In this document: piece after piece, positions 1 through 8,357 of the stretch
Position numbering within the stretch: position 1 is the stretch's first letter
How the letters are laid out: each line of letters starts with the position of its first letter
Assembly: GCA_900546875.1 (NCBI GenBank)
Contig: URET01000008.1
Span: forward strand, 1-41,983
Direction: 5' to 3'
Source of the DNA: an uncultured Eubacteriales bacterium
GTDB lineage: Bacteria > Bacillota > Clostridia > Christensenellales > CAG-314
DNA: 41,983 nucleotides
Program-made: the position numbers and the translations under genes
The notes under the pieces: model-generated
The model's database searches: none
Seen by the model: only the letters and a program-made list of their open reading frames with translations
What the model was told of the DNA's origin: nothing

Positions 1-55
1 TCCCGGCTCTATTCAACCTCTTCCGCTCTCCTCTCCCGGATCTTTGCTCTCCTCT
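1..55. repeat. 55-bp direct repeat, copy 1
   Basis: The first 55 bases recur exactly at 114-168, offset by 113. Both copies are pyrimidine-rich on the + strand and contain the unit that is tandemly repeated at 151-234. The copy begins at the window edge, so the true repeat may be longer. Confidence 0.85.
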
Positions 56-113
56 GCCTTTGCACGATACAATACTTCACTTTTCCGCTCACGTTTATTC
101 CTCCTCTCAACCT

Positions 114-168
114 TCCCGGCTCTATTCAACCTCTTCCGCTCTCCTCTCCCGGATCTTTGCTCTCCTCT
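114..168. repeat. 55-bp direct repeat, copy 2
   Basis: Exact copy of bases 1-55. It runs directly into the 21-bp tandem array, which suggests the region grew by slippage or unequal exchange. No recognisable gene covers either copy. Confidence 0.85.
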
Positions 169-234
169 CCCGGATCTTTGCTCTCCTCTGCCGGATCTTT
201 GCTCTCCTCTGCCGGATCTTTGCTCTCCTCTGCC
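151..234. repeat. Four tandem 21-bp units, pyrimidine-rich
   Basis: The unit starts GGATCTTTG, continues CTCTCCTCT and ends in CCC or GCC; it occurs four times head to tail. Because 21 is a multiple of three, open frames stay open through it and encode a 7-residue repeat, but none has a convincing ribosome site, so I treat it as a non-coding minisatellite upstream of the small Cys-rich gene. Confidence 0.8.
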
Positions 235-362
235 TCTTTCCCCGATCTCCTCCGCTCCTCCCCACTTTCCTTCCCTTCCTATTGTATAAAAAATCCCCTC
301 TTTCTCAATAATAATACTGCGGACTCTTTACTGTCCGACATTTTAAAGGAGAGTATTTTTTT

Positions 363-518
363 ATGTCTCAAAAAATCAATTGCGATGTCATGGCTTGCAA
401 ACACATCAATCACGAGTGCAATTGCTGCACCCTCTCTGAAATCACCGTCACCCCCTCAAGCGATATGCCTACCGCTCACTATTGTAGAAACTACTGCCCA
501 TCTTCCCCTTCCAAATAA
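363..518 (+). CDS. Small Cys-rich protein, DUF1540-like
   Basis: A 51-residue frame preceded by AAAGGAGA at 345-352, ten bases before ATG. It contains eight cysteines, in an order that begins INCDV-x4-C, continues HECNCC followed by LSEITV, and ends AHYCRNYC. This matches the DUF1540 pattern of clostridial genomes (KCdVxxC, then C, then eIxV, then C near the end). Those proteins are thought to bind metal through the cysteines; their role is not settled. Visible support is the ribosome site, the cysteine spacing and the hydrophobic I-x-V strand. The gene stands alone, followed by a weak GGGCTTC/GAAGCCC hairpin near 530-550. It is probably a host gene rather than part of the phage module. Confidence 0.75.
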   Translation: MSQKINCDVMACKHINHECNCCTLSEITVTPSSDMPTAHYCRNYCPSSPSK

Positions 519-1173
519 CCGCCTCACGGGCTTCCTTTCTTTCGAAGCCCCGCCCCTACATATTCCCTTTCGGATAATATCTGTTATGTACTCCGAATAC
601 CGCTCTGACTCGTTCCTCTGAATATCTTCCGAAAAGTCGACCGGAATGACAGCCGTATCGGAATTGCTTTCTCATTGACTTCGGTTCCGCTCCTCTTTGT
701 TTTTCCGTATTTCATCGTATTTCGTTCGGACCCGCCCGTCTCCTTCCCTTTTACCTTATTCTCGTTCCTCATTTTTATTTTCTCTGAACTTCTCAACACA
801 TATATCCCGATATATGTCTTATTCTCTTTCCTCATTTTTATTCCTTTCTCGGGATCGGTATTTGAAATTTTTCCCTCCTCTTCGCCTCCTTCCGCCCGAA
901 TAAACTCTTTCACTCTTTTCCGCTGTCACTTCTGCCCTCTGTACCTCATTCCGCCTCCTAAAAAAATTTTTTATACTTTTCGGTTTGCGACGTACTGTTG
1001 GCAGTTATATTATGGTACAATTGTATCAAATATCACCTTGAGAAGCATAAATGTCTGCTGCTAAACTCCGACCCCGTGCAGATACTCTGTTTACTTCGGA
1101 TACGCATCATAAGCCCTGTTGCTCCTTTTCGATATGCGTTTTGTGATATTTACGACATTTTCTGAGGTGTGCC
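519..1173. other. Gene-free pyrimidine-rich stretch
   Basis: I see no convincing gene here. The + strand is strongly C/T-biased, with near-repeats of TTCCTCATTTTTATT at about 765-780 and 829-843 flanking an inverted repeat ACATATAT/ATATATGT at 799-818. Frames open on either strand have no ribosome site and skewed Lys/Glu- or Ser/Pro-rich translations. A candidate promoter lies at 985-1013. Confidence 0.5.
985..1013 (+). promoter_or_regulatory. Possible promoter for the phage-module activator gene
   Basis: TTGCGA at 985-990 and TATTAT at 1008-1013 are separated by 17 bp, about 160 bases before the ATG at 1174. The -35 is imperfect, so this is a tentative call. Confidence 0.35.
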
Positions 1174-1743
1174 ATGTATTACAACAAATACCTTAAATTC
1201 CTGGAATCGGATTTTTGCCGTGAAGCCAGGTATCTCATGCGAAGCAAAGAAACTCCTTATGACAATAAAAGCGCATTTGCAGTCGCCATGCTTACCGTTT
1301 TGCGCCGCACTAAAAACTGTGTGCAGAAAATAGACGCCAAGGTCAATCAATTCGCGCAAAACGCTTTTTCTTTGTCGTGCACCGGCTGCGCTTTGGATCA
1401 GATCCGGGTACTCATCGACCTTTCGGACGCCAAAAACGATATGCTTTACATATCGCGTATCTGTACTGCCGTGCTCGAAAAGATCCCTTCGGGCGCTGCA
1501 GCTCTTCTTACCATGCATTTTATTGCAAGAAACGAGGCTCGAAATACTGCGCGTCTTTTCGGGATCTCTTCGGTCGTATATTACAAAGCTCTGAAAACCG
1601 CTCTTCTGAAATTCTATTATGCTCTCGAAGCTGAAAATTCCGGTCTGAAATGGGCTGAGAACATTCTCTTTCCTCAGCCCTGGTTCAATAAAATGATGTT
1701 ACTGCTCACCTGCGGCCTTCCCTCCGGAAAAAAATCCCGCTGA
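1174..1743 (+). CDS. Phage ArpU/sigma-like transcriptional activator (putative)
   Basis: 189 residues, all-helical in appearance, with no membrane segment. The C-terminal part (about residues 110-150) resembles a degenerate sigma region 4 helix-turn-helix of the ArpU/RinA type that switches on phage late genes: a helix, an A-R-L-F-G-I turn, then a recognition helix ending in a run of Leu, Lys and Tyr. It stands just upstream of the terminase, the usual position of such an activator. GAGGTG lies about ten bases before the ATG. The N-terminal half has scattered cysteines and basic residues and no motif I can name. The alternative is an unrelated phage hypothetical. Family assignment is inference from position and helix pattern. 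Confidence 0.5.
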   Translation: MYYNKYLKFLESDFCREARYLMRSKETPYDNKSAFAVAMLTVLRRTKNCVQKIDAKVNQFAQNAFSLSCTGCALDQIRVLIDLSDAKNDMLYISRICTAVLEKIPSGAAALLTMHFIARNEARNTARLFGISSVVYYKALKTALLKFYYALEAENSGLKWAENILFPQPWFNKMMLLLTCGLPSGKKSR

Positions 1744-1785
1744 GCTACTGTTTCGCTTTCCGCCTCTTCCTCCCCTTAATTGTTT

Positions 1786-2460
1786 CTACTTCCTCCTGAG
1801 CATCGTCCATGACAACAGCACCCCGAAACAAAGAGCAGCTGATACAAATATTATCATCGCTAAAGTGTCGTTTATTTCAGTAGGCTCCGTCAGCTTTTCT
1901 ATCGGGTCTTTTTCCTCCGGCTTTTCAGGCACTTCCGTCGGATGCTCGGGTACTTCAAAGCTTACTTCCTCCGCCCTGACATATCCGTATATGTTTCCTA
2001 CCCTTACGTAATAAAGCTTTTCCTCTCCTTCTCCGTACTCACCGTAGTAGACCGCTTCGCCCTCCGTTCTGAGAAAACCCTTCAGATCAGGCGCCGCGTA
2101 AACTCCCTTTATCCCTTCTGCCGTAACCTCAGGGTATACGGGCAGCACTACGTTTTCGGCAGCTATGACGTCCTCCTTCAGCATGTATCCCCACTTCATG
2201 TATCTGGGCTCCACGGGATCATATATCACTACCTTATAATAGTTCCCCTTTTCTTCCGATACCTTGAGATAATATCCCTGTGGAGGACTCATAAGCTTGT
2301 TTTTTTCCGAAGCGTTATCCCGGGTGTACATATACGCCCCCTTCCTGACAGTCCTTACCCACTCCGGTATCTCCACTGCATCCGCCCGGCATGTCCTTGC
2401 CGTGAGTATCCCCATCATGACCAACGCGCACATTATCACTATCACCGCATATCTCTTCAT
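1786..2460 (-). CDS. Secreted SH3-like repeat protein with C-terminal membrane anchor
   Basis: 224 residues from the ATG at 2460. I prefer this start to one 32 codons upstream because a signal peptide (MKRYAVIVIMCALVMMGIL) follows at once and GAGG lies about 10 bases before it. After the signal there are two similar beta-rich stretches, each with a Tyr-rich YYKV or YYVRVG strand and a W/Y-G-Y strand, as in bacterial SH3 (SH3_3) domains. A Pro/Glu-rich linker near residues 168-195 leads to a single membrane helix and the basic tail RRK, so the protein is anchored at its C-terminus outside the cell. It is transcribed against the surrounding phage genes, which makes it either a morphogenesis-module insertion (moron) or a host gene. 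A peptidoglycan-binding role is inference. Confidence 0.55.
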   Translation of the reverse strand: MKRYAVIVIMCALVMMGILTARTCRADAVEIPEWVRTVRKGAYMYTRDNASEKNKLMSPPQGYYLKVSEEKGNYYKVVIYDPVEPRYMKWGYMLKEDVIAAENVVLPVYPEVTAEGIKGVYAAPDLKGFLRTEGEAVYYGEYGEGEEKLYYVRVGNIYGYVRAEEVSFEVPEHPTEVPEKPEEKDPIEKLTEPTEINDTLAMIIFVSAALCFGVLLSWTMLRRK

Positions 2461-2615
2461 GCCTCTGACCTCGCTTCGTTCCCTCTGTTTCTTCCTCCTT
2501 CGCAGACGCTGCTCATGTGTCTTTTTCGATGTGTTTCCTGTTTTTGTTGCCCGCAAGAGACGGGCGTGCCGTCGCAGACATGCGCATCGCTCTGTCCGTA
2601 CGTAAATTACGAGAC

Positions 2616-2664
2616 ACGCCCGCCTCTACTTTTCAGCCGTATTTTACGGCTGTTTCTCGGGCGT
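2616..2664 (+). other. Nested hairpin ahead of the terminase gene
   Basis: Outer arms ACGCCCG (2616-2622) and CGGGCGT (2658-2664) enclose a perfect inner hairpin CAGCCGTA/TACGGCTG (2634-2652, loop TTT). It lies between the divergent genes starting at 2460 and 2734, in a 273-bp intergenic stretch that otherwise shows no gene. It could be a leader structure for the terminase transcript or a terminator. Confidence 0.5.
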
Positions 2665-2733
2665 CTTAATTATACTCTCCGCACGACCTTGTTTTATTGT
2701 CGTTTTTCCCCGTTTGTTCGGGATTTTTGTTAT

Positions 2734-4173
2734 ATGCGATCCATCCTCAGTGAACTGAATGCCATCTCCAAAGAAATCGAACGCCGGAAATCAAAACTCG
2801 ACGGCTACAATTCCGGACCTGTCGTCCATACCAAACAAATCGAATTCCATTCCTCACTTAAACGCAACCGCTGGGTCTTCGGCGGCAACAGAAGCGGAAA
2901 AACCGAATGCGGCGCCGTCGAAACCGTTTGGTTGCTTCTCGGCAACCATCCTTTCCGTCCCAATAAGCCCGATCTTTCAGGCTGGTGCGTCAGCGTTTCG
3001 CAATCTGTCCAAAGAGATGTCGCCCAAAAAAAAATCCTTTCCTACCTTCCTCCCGCTTCCATTGAAAAAGTCGTGATGATAAACGGCTCTTCTTCTTCAC
3101 CGTCATACGGCGTTATCGACTACATCATGGTCAGAAATGTTTTCGGCGGACTGAGCCGTCTGGGCTTCAAATCCTGCGAAGCTTCACGTGAAAAATTTCA
3201 GGGCGCCGACCTCGATTTCGTCTGGTTCGACGAAGAACCTCCGCTCGACATCTATGAAGAATGCCGTATGCGTCTTCTGGACAGAGCAGGCGAATGCTTC
3301 GCCACCATGACCCCTCTTAAAGGCCTCTCTTGGGTCTACGATAAAATCTACCTCAACCCCAACAACGACCCTCAGATTTTTACCCTCTTCATGGAATGGG
3401 CAGATAACCCCTTCCTCCCTAAATCGGAAATCGACGCCATGACCGACGTCATGAGCAACGACGAACTCCTTTCCCGCCGATACGGTCGCTTTACCTCGGG
3501 CTGCGGACTCGTCTATCCCGAATTCGATCCCGCCGTTCACGTCATAGACCCGTTCCTCATCCCCGATCACTGGCAGGATAACCTCTCCATCGACCCGGGA
3601 CTCAACAACCCCCTTTCCTGTCATTGGTACGCCGTCGACGGCGACGGCAATATCTTTGTCGTCGCCGAACACTTTCAGGCAGGTAAAGACATCAACTTCC
3701 ACGCCGCCCGTATCCGGGAAATCTCACGTTCTCTGAACTGGAAAACCGATAACTCCGGCTGCGTATCAGCCCTGATAGACTCTGCCGCCAATCAACGCAC
3801 CCTGTCGGGCATCAAGTCCGTCACAGAGCTCTTCCGCGAAGCAGGTATCGCCGTCAACCCGAATGTCAATAAGGACATCTTCAGCGGTATCAACCGTGTC
3901 AAGGCACAGTTGATGAGCGCCGACGGCAAACCGCGCCTCTTCGTTTTCAGCAGCTGCGTAAACCTGATCCGCGAATTCAAAACCTATTCCTGGGGAGCAG
4001 GCGACCTGCCTAAAAAATACGATGACCACGCCCTCGACGAACTGCGCTATTATCTGCAGTCAAAACCGCGTCCCTGCTCCCCCTCCTCTCTCCCTGAACC
4101 TTCCGCTATCACACGCGATAAGCTCAGGCTCTCCCGCAAAGCCGTTTTCGAACGGCTCAATAATCTATGCTGA
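2734..4173 (+). CDS. Phage terminase large subunit
   Basis: 479 residues. This is the DNA-packaging motor: an N-terminal ATPase that threads DNA into the capsid and a C-terminal nuclease that cuts it. Walker A is GGNRSGKT at residues 50-57, Walker B is FVWFDEE at 162-168, and a coupling-motif-like ATMTP follows near 190. The nuclease half starts at LSIDPG (Asp287) and ends with DDHALDELRY, the metal-binding Asp cluster usual for RNase H-fold terminases. The frame is open about 790 bases further upstream, but that part overlaps the opposite-strand gene and is not protein-like, so I start at 2734, where the RSILSELNAISKEIE helix begins. The ribosome site is weak. Ten bases separate it from the next gene. 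Confidence 0.93.
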   Translation: MRSILSELNAISKEIERRKSKLDGYNSGPVVHTKQIEFHSSLKRNRWVFGGNRSGKTECGAVETVWLLLGNHPFRPNKPDLSGWCVSVSQSVQRDVAQKKILSYLPPASIEKVVMINGSSSSPSYGVIDYIMVRNVFGGLSRLGFKSCEASREKFQGADLDFVWFDEEPPLDIYEECRMRLLDRAGECFATMTPLKGLSWVYDKIYLNPNNDPQIFTLFMEWADNPFLPKSEIDAMTDVMSNDELLSRRYGRFTSGCGLVYPEFDPAVHVIDPFLIPDHWQDNLSIDPGLNNPLSCHWYAVDGDGNIFVVAEHFQAGKDINFHAARIREISRSLNWKTDNSGCVSALIDSAANQRTLSGIKSVTELFREAGIAVNPNVNKDIFSGINRVKAQLMSADGKPRLFVFSSCVNLIREFKTYSWGAGDLPKKYDDHALDELRYYLQSKPRPCSPSSLPEPSAITRDKLRLSRKAVFERLNNLC

Positions 4174-4182
4174 ATACTTATT

Positions 4183-4458
4183 ATGACTGACTTAAACAAG
4201 TTAAAAAAACTTGCCTACAAAAAAGCCAAAGGCTATACAGTCAAGGAGGTTACCGAGGAATACAGCGTAAACGCCGACGGCGAAATGACTCTTGTCAAAC
4301 GCCGCGTTTCCACCAAACCCATACCTCCCGATCTGGCAGCTCTTCGCTACCTCCTGGATAACGAAAACGTCTCCGACAATTACTCCTCCATGACCGATCA
4401 GCAACTTCAGGATGAAAAAACAAGATTGCTTAACCTGCTCATGGAAAATACCGATTAA
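4183..4458 (+). CDS. Small terminase-like or terminase-associated phage protein
   Basis: 91 residues in a compact array between terminase and portal. The middle reads TVKRR-like basic residues followed by PPDLAALRYLLDNE. This recalls the PPD-x-x-A-L-x-F-L segment at the C-terminal end of many phage small terminase subunits, which recognise packaging sites. The N-terminus is Lys-rich (NKLKKLAYKKAKGYTVKEV). It is shorter than a usual small terminase and lacks an obvious N-terminal HTH, so it may be only the C-terminal-type domain or a related accessory protein. It is probably translated together with its neighbours; gaps on either side are 9-11 bases. Confidence 0.55.
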   Translation: MTDLNKLKKLAYKKAKGYTVKEVTEEYSVNADGEMTLVKRRVSTKPIPPDLAALRYLLDNENVSDNYSSMTDQQLQDEKTRLLNLLMENTD

Positions 4459-4469
4459 AGGATCTTATA

Positions 4470-6065
4470 ATGTCTAAAATCAAATATGTCGACGAATTAG
4501 TCTCAGATGTCATCAAAGATTACGAATCCCGTCGGGAAAGAAGGCGCTCTTATGAGCTGACCTGGCGTCTGTGCCTCAGCTTCATTGCCGGCGACCAATA
4601 TTCCTACATTTCTTCCCGCGGCAATATCGAAAACTCTTCCAAACGCTACTTCTGGCAATCTCGCGAAGTCTTTAACCGTATCGCTCCGATCCTCGAAAGC
4701 AGACTCTCTAAACTCCAAAGAGTCCGCCCTACCGTCACCGTCCGCTCCTATACCGACTCAGAAGAAGATATCGCTTCCGCCAACCGCTCGGAACTCGTCT
4801 TGGGGGCAACCTTCGAACGCATCAACTTCCCGAAACTCATCAACGAAGCCACAATCTGGAGCGAATCCTGCGGTACCGCTTTCTACAAGATCCAATGGGA
4901 TACCGAATCCGGCATCGCTCTCCCCGATAACCCTCAGATAAAAGTCGGCGACCTGAGCGTTGAAGTCGTTTCGCCCTTCGAGATCTTCCCCGACAGCGAC
5001 GAATGCTCGGATCTCGAAGATTGTATGTCCGTCATCCACGCCCGCCCGCTATCTCTTGCCGCCATCAATAATATCTACGGCTTCGAAGTGTCTGAAAAGT
5101 ATACCTTTATCCCCTCAGCCAATTTCTACACCCCTTCGCCCTCCAACGCCATCCCCTCCGCCCTCGTAATCGAAAAATACGAGGCTCCTTCCCGCGATCT
5201 CCCCGAAGGCCGCCTAATTATCGTCGTCGGCGATCGTCTAGTTTACGCCGGCAACCTTCCATATGCCTGCGGGGAAAACGGCAAACGTACTTATCCTTTC
5301 GTCAAACAGCTCTGCGTAAAAGTGCCGGGCAGCTTCTGGGGACGCTCCGTCGTCGAAAGACTCATTCCCGTCCAAAGAAGCTATAACGCTGTAAAAAACC
5401 GTAAAATGGAGTATCTTAACCGTATAATCTCAGGTGTGCTCGCCGTCGAAGAAGGCTCGGTAAACTCTGAGGAACTTGAAGAAGACGGCCTCTACCCCGG
5501 AAAACTTCTCGTTTACCGCCAAGGCGCAGCTCTGCCCGAATTCCTTAAAGAGGATCCCCTCCCTTCTTCCTTCCGCGACGAAGAAGAGGCCCTTATAAAA
5601 GAATTCGTCTCCATCAGCAATAACCCCGATATCATGAGCAGCGGCGAATCTACCGTCCGCCTCGCCAGCGGAACTGCACTCAGCCTGATAATCGAACAGG
5701 ATATCGATAAACTTTCTCACGTCGCGGAAAATATCAGATGCGCCATCAAAGAAACCGCCAAACAAATGCTGCGTATCTTCAAACAATACGCAAACCTTCC
5801 CAGAAACCTCAGAAGAGGCGACACCAAAGAAATCCTCCTCCTGAAAGGCAACGATATCACGGATTTCGACGTCGTTCTTACCGCCGAAAGCGAACAGACT
5901 CTGAGTGCTTCAGCCCAAAGAGCCGCACTGCTCGAACTCTATAACTCCGGCCTGCTCTTCAACGAACAGGGTAAACTCCCGGAATCCGTCAGAAAAAAAC
6001 TGCTGACCTCTATGAACTTTGAAAACCTTATTGATAAAGGAGAGTACGACAATGCAGGAAAATAA
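4470..6065 (+). CDS. Phage portal protein
   Basis: 531 residues, the usual size of podovirus-type portals. Portals form the twelve-subunit ring through which DNA enters and leaves the head. The sequence has a charged helical N-terminus, a central wing region and the recognisable segment VKVPGSFWGRSVVERLIPVQ followed by a Tyr/Asn-rich helix. This matches portal families in which P-x-S-F-x-G-x-S is followed by a helix containing Q-x-x-x-N. The C-terminal third is helical (EDPLPSSF, then the long helix starting EEEALIKEFV), consistent with a stem and crown. A ribosome site AAAGGA precedes the ATG. The 3' end overlaps the next gene by 14 bases, suggesting translational coupling. Position between terminase and capsid gene agrees. 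Confidence 0.88.
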   Translation: MSKIKYVDELVSDVIKDYESRRERRRSYELTWRLCLSFIAGDQYSYISSRGNIENSSKRYFWQSREVFNRIAPILESRLSKLQRVRPTVTVRSYTDSEEDIASANRSELVLGATFERINFPKLINEATIWSESCGTAFYKIQWDTESGIALPDNPQIKVGDLSVEVVSPFEIFPDSDECSDLEDCMSVIHARPLSLAAINNIYGFEVSEKYTFIPSANFYTPSPSNAIPSALVIEKYEAPSRDLPEGRLIIVVGDRLVYAGNLPYACGENGKRTYPFVKQLCVKVPGSFWGRSVVERLIPVQRSYNAVKNRKMEYLNRIISGVLAVEEGSVNSEELEEDGLYPGKLLVYRQGAALPEFLKEDPLPSSFRDEEEALIKEFVSISNNPDIMSSGESTVRLASGTALSLIIEQDIDKLSHVAENIRCAIKETAKQMLRIFKQYANLPRNLRRGDTKEILLLKGNDITDFDVVLTAESEQTLSASAQRAALLELYNSGLLFNEQGKLPESVRKKLLTSMNFENLIDKGEYDNAGK

Positions 6066-6414
6066 TAACACTTCCTTCTTTTCTCGTCTGAGATCATTGT
6101 TTGAAAAAAAACGCAAAAATCCCCCTCAGTCTGCCCCCTCCGACACCTTCGTCTCCGAAAACACGACTCCCCGTCCGGATCCCTCCGAATTTCCGTCGGG
6201 ACCTTTCTCCCTTCACCACGATCCCGCATCCGATCTGCCCCCTGATCCCGTTTCGGAAGATCTTGCCGAGTTCTCACGGACCTTCCTTCCGAAAATCACT
6301 CCGAAAGCCTCTTCCTTCGGTTTCGCTCCCCCCGTAAAACCGAAAAACCTCTCGGAAGCGGGCTCATTCGTTTCGGATATGCTTCAACAGAACCTTTCCG
6401 AAAATAATAAATAA
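6052..6414 (+). CDS. Scaffold-like phage protein, Pro/Ser-rich
   Basis: 120 residues from ATG 6052, preceded by AAAGGAG inside the end of the portal gene. The N-terminus is basic (SRLRSLFEKKRK). The middle is rich in Pro, Ser and Asp and looks disordered. The C-terminus has a short amphipathic helix (SDMLQQNLSENNK). Small charged proteins between portal and coat genes are usually scaffolding proteins, which guide capsid assembly and then leave; some act as head proteases or decorations, but no protease motif is visible. It is shorter than typical scaffolds. The role rests on position and composition only. Confidence 0.45.
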   Translation: MQENNNTSFFSRLRSLFEKKRKNPPQSAPSDTFVSENTTPRPDPSEFPSGPFSLHHDPASDLPPDPVSEDLAEFSRTFLPKITPKASSFGFAPPVKPKNLSEAGSFVSDMLQQNLSENNK

Positions 6415-6445
6415 CTTTTTTCAGGCAGAACCGCCCTTTCCCTTG

Positions 6446-6473
6446 TTGCGCCTGCCTCTTTCCAAACTATACT
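6446..6473 (+). promoter_or_regulatory. Possible promoter ahead of the capsid gene
   Basis: TTGCGC (6446-6451) and TATACT (6468-6473) with a 16-bp spacer lie 18 bases before the capsid start. A separate promoter would fit the high demand for coat protein, but the -35 is weak. Confidence 0.3.
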
Positions 6474-6491
6474 TTTCAAAAGGAGATTTTT

Positions 6492-7658
6492 ATGATTACT
6501 CTTGCCACTGCCGAAAAAGCCCTTAAAGAGGTCTACCTCGACGTCGTAAGCGATCAGCTGAATACTACCGTGAACCCGCTTCTGGCCCGCCTGGAAAAAA
6601 CCGCTCGGGACGTCTACGGCAATAACATCAATAAATTAGTGCCCTACGGCCTCAGCGGCGGTATAGGAGCCGGTTCAGAGGACGGCGACCTCCCTAAAGC
6701 TATGGGCAATAAATACGCCCGCTTCACCGCATCCCTCAAAAACCTCTACGGCACTATAGAAATAACCGACAAAGCCATCCGCGCTTCCTCTAACAACGAA
6801 GGCGCCTTCGTGAATCTTCTGACGGCAGAAATGGAAGGCTTGCTCAAAGCAAGCAGAATAAACCTCGGCCGTATGCTTTACGGCGACGGCTCAGGTAAGC
6901 TCGCCGATATAGCCAGCAATACGGAAAATACTTTAATCGTACTCGATGCGCAATACCTCACGCCCGGTATGATTGTGGACATTTACTCGGACGCCGTATG
7001 CTCCGCAAGCGGCAGACAGATACTTTCCGTCACCGAAAAAAGCGACGGTACTTTCTCGGTCACCATAGACGGCACCACCCTGAGCACTCTTACGGGTACT
7101 TCTATCGGGATCTATCTCCAAAACAGCTACCAAAACGAAATAACCGGACTGGGCGCTATCTTTTCTTCCACCGGTTTCCTTTACGGCATAAGCAAATCCT
7201 CCAACAGCTGGCTCATCCCTTATTCGTCGGACATCGACGGCTCTTTAAGCGAATCGGATATCCTTACCGCTCTGGACGAACTCGAAATACGCGGTTCTGC
7301 CCCGAATCTCATCATCTGTTCTATGGGAGTCCGCCGCGCTCTCATAAACATCCTCAACACCAACAAGCGCTACTATGACACCCTTAACCTCGAAGGCGGT
7401 TTCAAAGCGATCTCTTATAACGGCATCCCCGTGATCGCCGACAGATTCTGTCCCTCAGGCTGTATGTACATACTCAATACCGACGACTTCCACCTCCATC
7501 AGCTCTGCGACTGGAGATGGCTCGAAAGCGAGGACGGCAGAATCCTCCGTCAAAAAGCCGACAAACCCGTTTACACCGCTACCCTCGTAAAATACGCCGA
7601 ACTTATATGTGACAGACCTTCCGGTCAGGCTCTCCTTTACGGCATCAGCGAGGCTTAG
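6492..7658 (+). CDS. Phage major capsid protein (HK97-fold, P22 coat-like)
   Basis: 388 residues with an excellent ribosome site (AAAAGGAG, 6478-6485). The N-terminal half carries the pattern seen in coat proteins of many clostridial prophages: TVNPLLARLEKTA, then LVPYGLSGGIGAGSEDGDLP, then LKNLYGTIEITDKAIRAS, then EMEGLLKASRINLGRMLYGD. The C-terminal half has a long beta-rich region (ITGLGAIFSSTG onward) and ends with a strand-rich stretch around RQKADKPVYTATL, consistent with the P and A domains of the HK97 fold. It is the structural shell protein. It is followed at once by a GAAA-loop hairpin that could cut transcription of the genes downstream. Confidence 0.88.
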   Translation: MITLATAEKALKEVYLDVVSDQLNTTVNPLLARLEKTARDVYGNNINKLVPYGLSGGIGAGSEDGDLPKAMGNKYARFTASLKNLYGTIEITDKAIRASSNNEGAFVNLLTAEMEGLLKASRINLGRMLYGDGSGKLADIASNTENTLIVLDAQYLTPGMIVDIYSDAVCSASGRQILSVTEKSDGTFSVTIDGTTLSTLTGTSIGIYLQNSYQNEITGLGAIFSSTGFLYGISKSSNSWLIPYSSDIDGSLSESDILTALDELEIRGSAPNLIICSMGVRRALINILNTNKRYYDTLNLEGGFKAISYNGIPVIADRFCPSGCMYILNTDDFHLHQLCDWRWLESEDGRILRQKADKPVYTATLVKYAELICDRPSGQALLYGISEA

Positions 7659-7669
7659 CCTTTATTCCG

Positions 7670-7691
7670 CGGCTTCCCGAAAGGGAAGCCG
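7670..7691 (+). terminator. Attenuating hairpin after the capsid gene
   Basis: CGGCTTCCC, loop GAAA, GGGAAGCCG, a perfect 9-bp stem followed by TTTCCC. It lies 11 bases after the capsid stop and 28 before the next start. The weak T-run suggests partial termination or 3' end protection that keeps coat mRNA more abundant than downstream mRNA. Confidence 0.7.
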
Positions 7692-7718
7692 TTTCCCGCA
7701 TTCACTAAAGGAGTTTTT

Positions 7719-8291
7719 ATGACCATCAAATCCATCCTTCATCTTGCCGCACTCTTCTTGGGCGAAAACCGCCTGTTGGACAGCGGCGTTTTCAACGATA
7801 ACGTTTCAGTTGAAAAAATCTCGGCTGTCGTCGCTTCCGACCGCGATCTTCAGCTCCTCATCAAATGTGCAAATTCCGTAATTAAGGAAATCTCCTGTTT
7901 TGAACCCCTCTCCTTCTCAGAAAAAGTATATACGGAGTCGGGCAAAATACCCCTTTCTTCCTTGTCCAAATGTCTCAGGGAAGTTTCTGATATCACATGC
8001 AACGATCTGCCCGCCGACTTCTCCCTCTGCTGCGACCACATCATGACCGTTCCGGGGAACATCACCGTGACATATCATTATGTGCCCGAGGATAAGTCCT
8101 TCGACGAATCCGCAGAACTCTCGCCCCGTATCACCGACAGGCTGGTCGCCTGCGGAGTCGCGGCGGAATATTCCCTCATCAAAGGTCGCTACGATGACGC
8201 CGCCATGTGGGACAAAAGGTATAAAGACGCCCTCGCCGTTTCTCCCTCAAGACGCCGCTACAAAGCCATGCCCGTTCCGGAATGGAAATGA
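7719..8291 (+). CDS. Phage head-tail adaptor-like protein
   Basis: 190 residues with ribosome site AAAGGAG nine bases upstream. The sequence is a mix of helices at the start and end with a beta-rich middle (ITVTYHYVPEDKSF), and finishes with a helix plus basic tail (SPSRRRYKAMPVPEWK). Just after the coat gene in podovirus-type modules one expects the adaptor that binds under the portal (P22 gp4-like or a gp6-like connector), and size and position agree. I cannot see a diagnostic motif, so the role is inferred. Functionally it would seal the DNA-filled head and provide the platform for the tail hub. Confidence 0.5.
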   Translation: MTIKSILHLAALFLGENRLLDSGVFNDNVSVEKISAVVASDRDLQLLIKCANSVIKEISCFEPLSFSEKVYTESGKIPLSSLSKCLREVSDITCNDLPADFSLCCDHIMTVPGNITVTYHYVPEDKSFDESAELSPRITDRLVACGVAAEYSLIKGRYDDAAMWDKRYKDALAVSPSRRRYKAMPVPEWK

Positions 8292-8357
8292 TCCGGTACG
8301 TCGTTTCGTTATTGTCTGACCTTATACGCTGTTTATTTCAGTTTTTCAGGAGCTAAC

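Noticed and set aside
151..234. CRISPR array
   Set aside because: The 21-bp units are directly adjacent with no spacers, and no cas genes are present.
157..621. Frame running through the 21-bp repeats
   Set aside because: Overlaps the better supported DUF1540-like gene in another frame and has no start signal.
584..913. Minus-strand Lys/Glu/Arg-rich open frame
   Set aside because: No ribosome site; composition simply mirrors the C/T-rich + strand.
1942..2733. Upstream extension of the terminase reading frame by 264 codons
   Set aside because: It overlaps the opposite-strand secreted protein and reads Tyr/His/Arg-rich without domains; the terminase homology begins at 2734.
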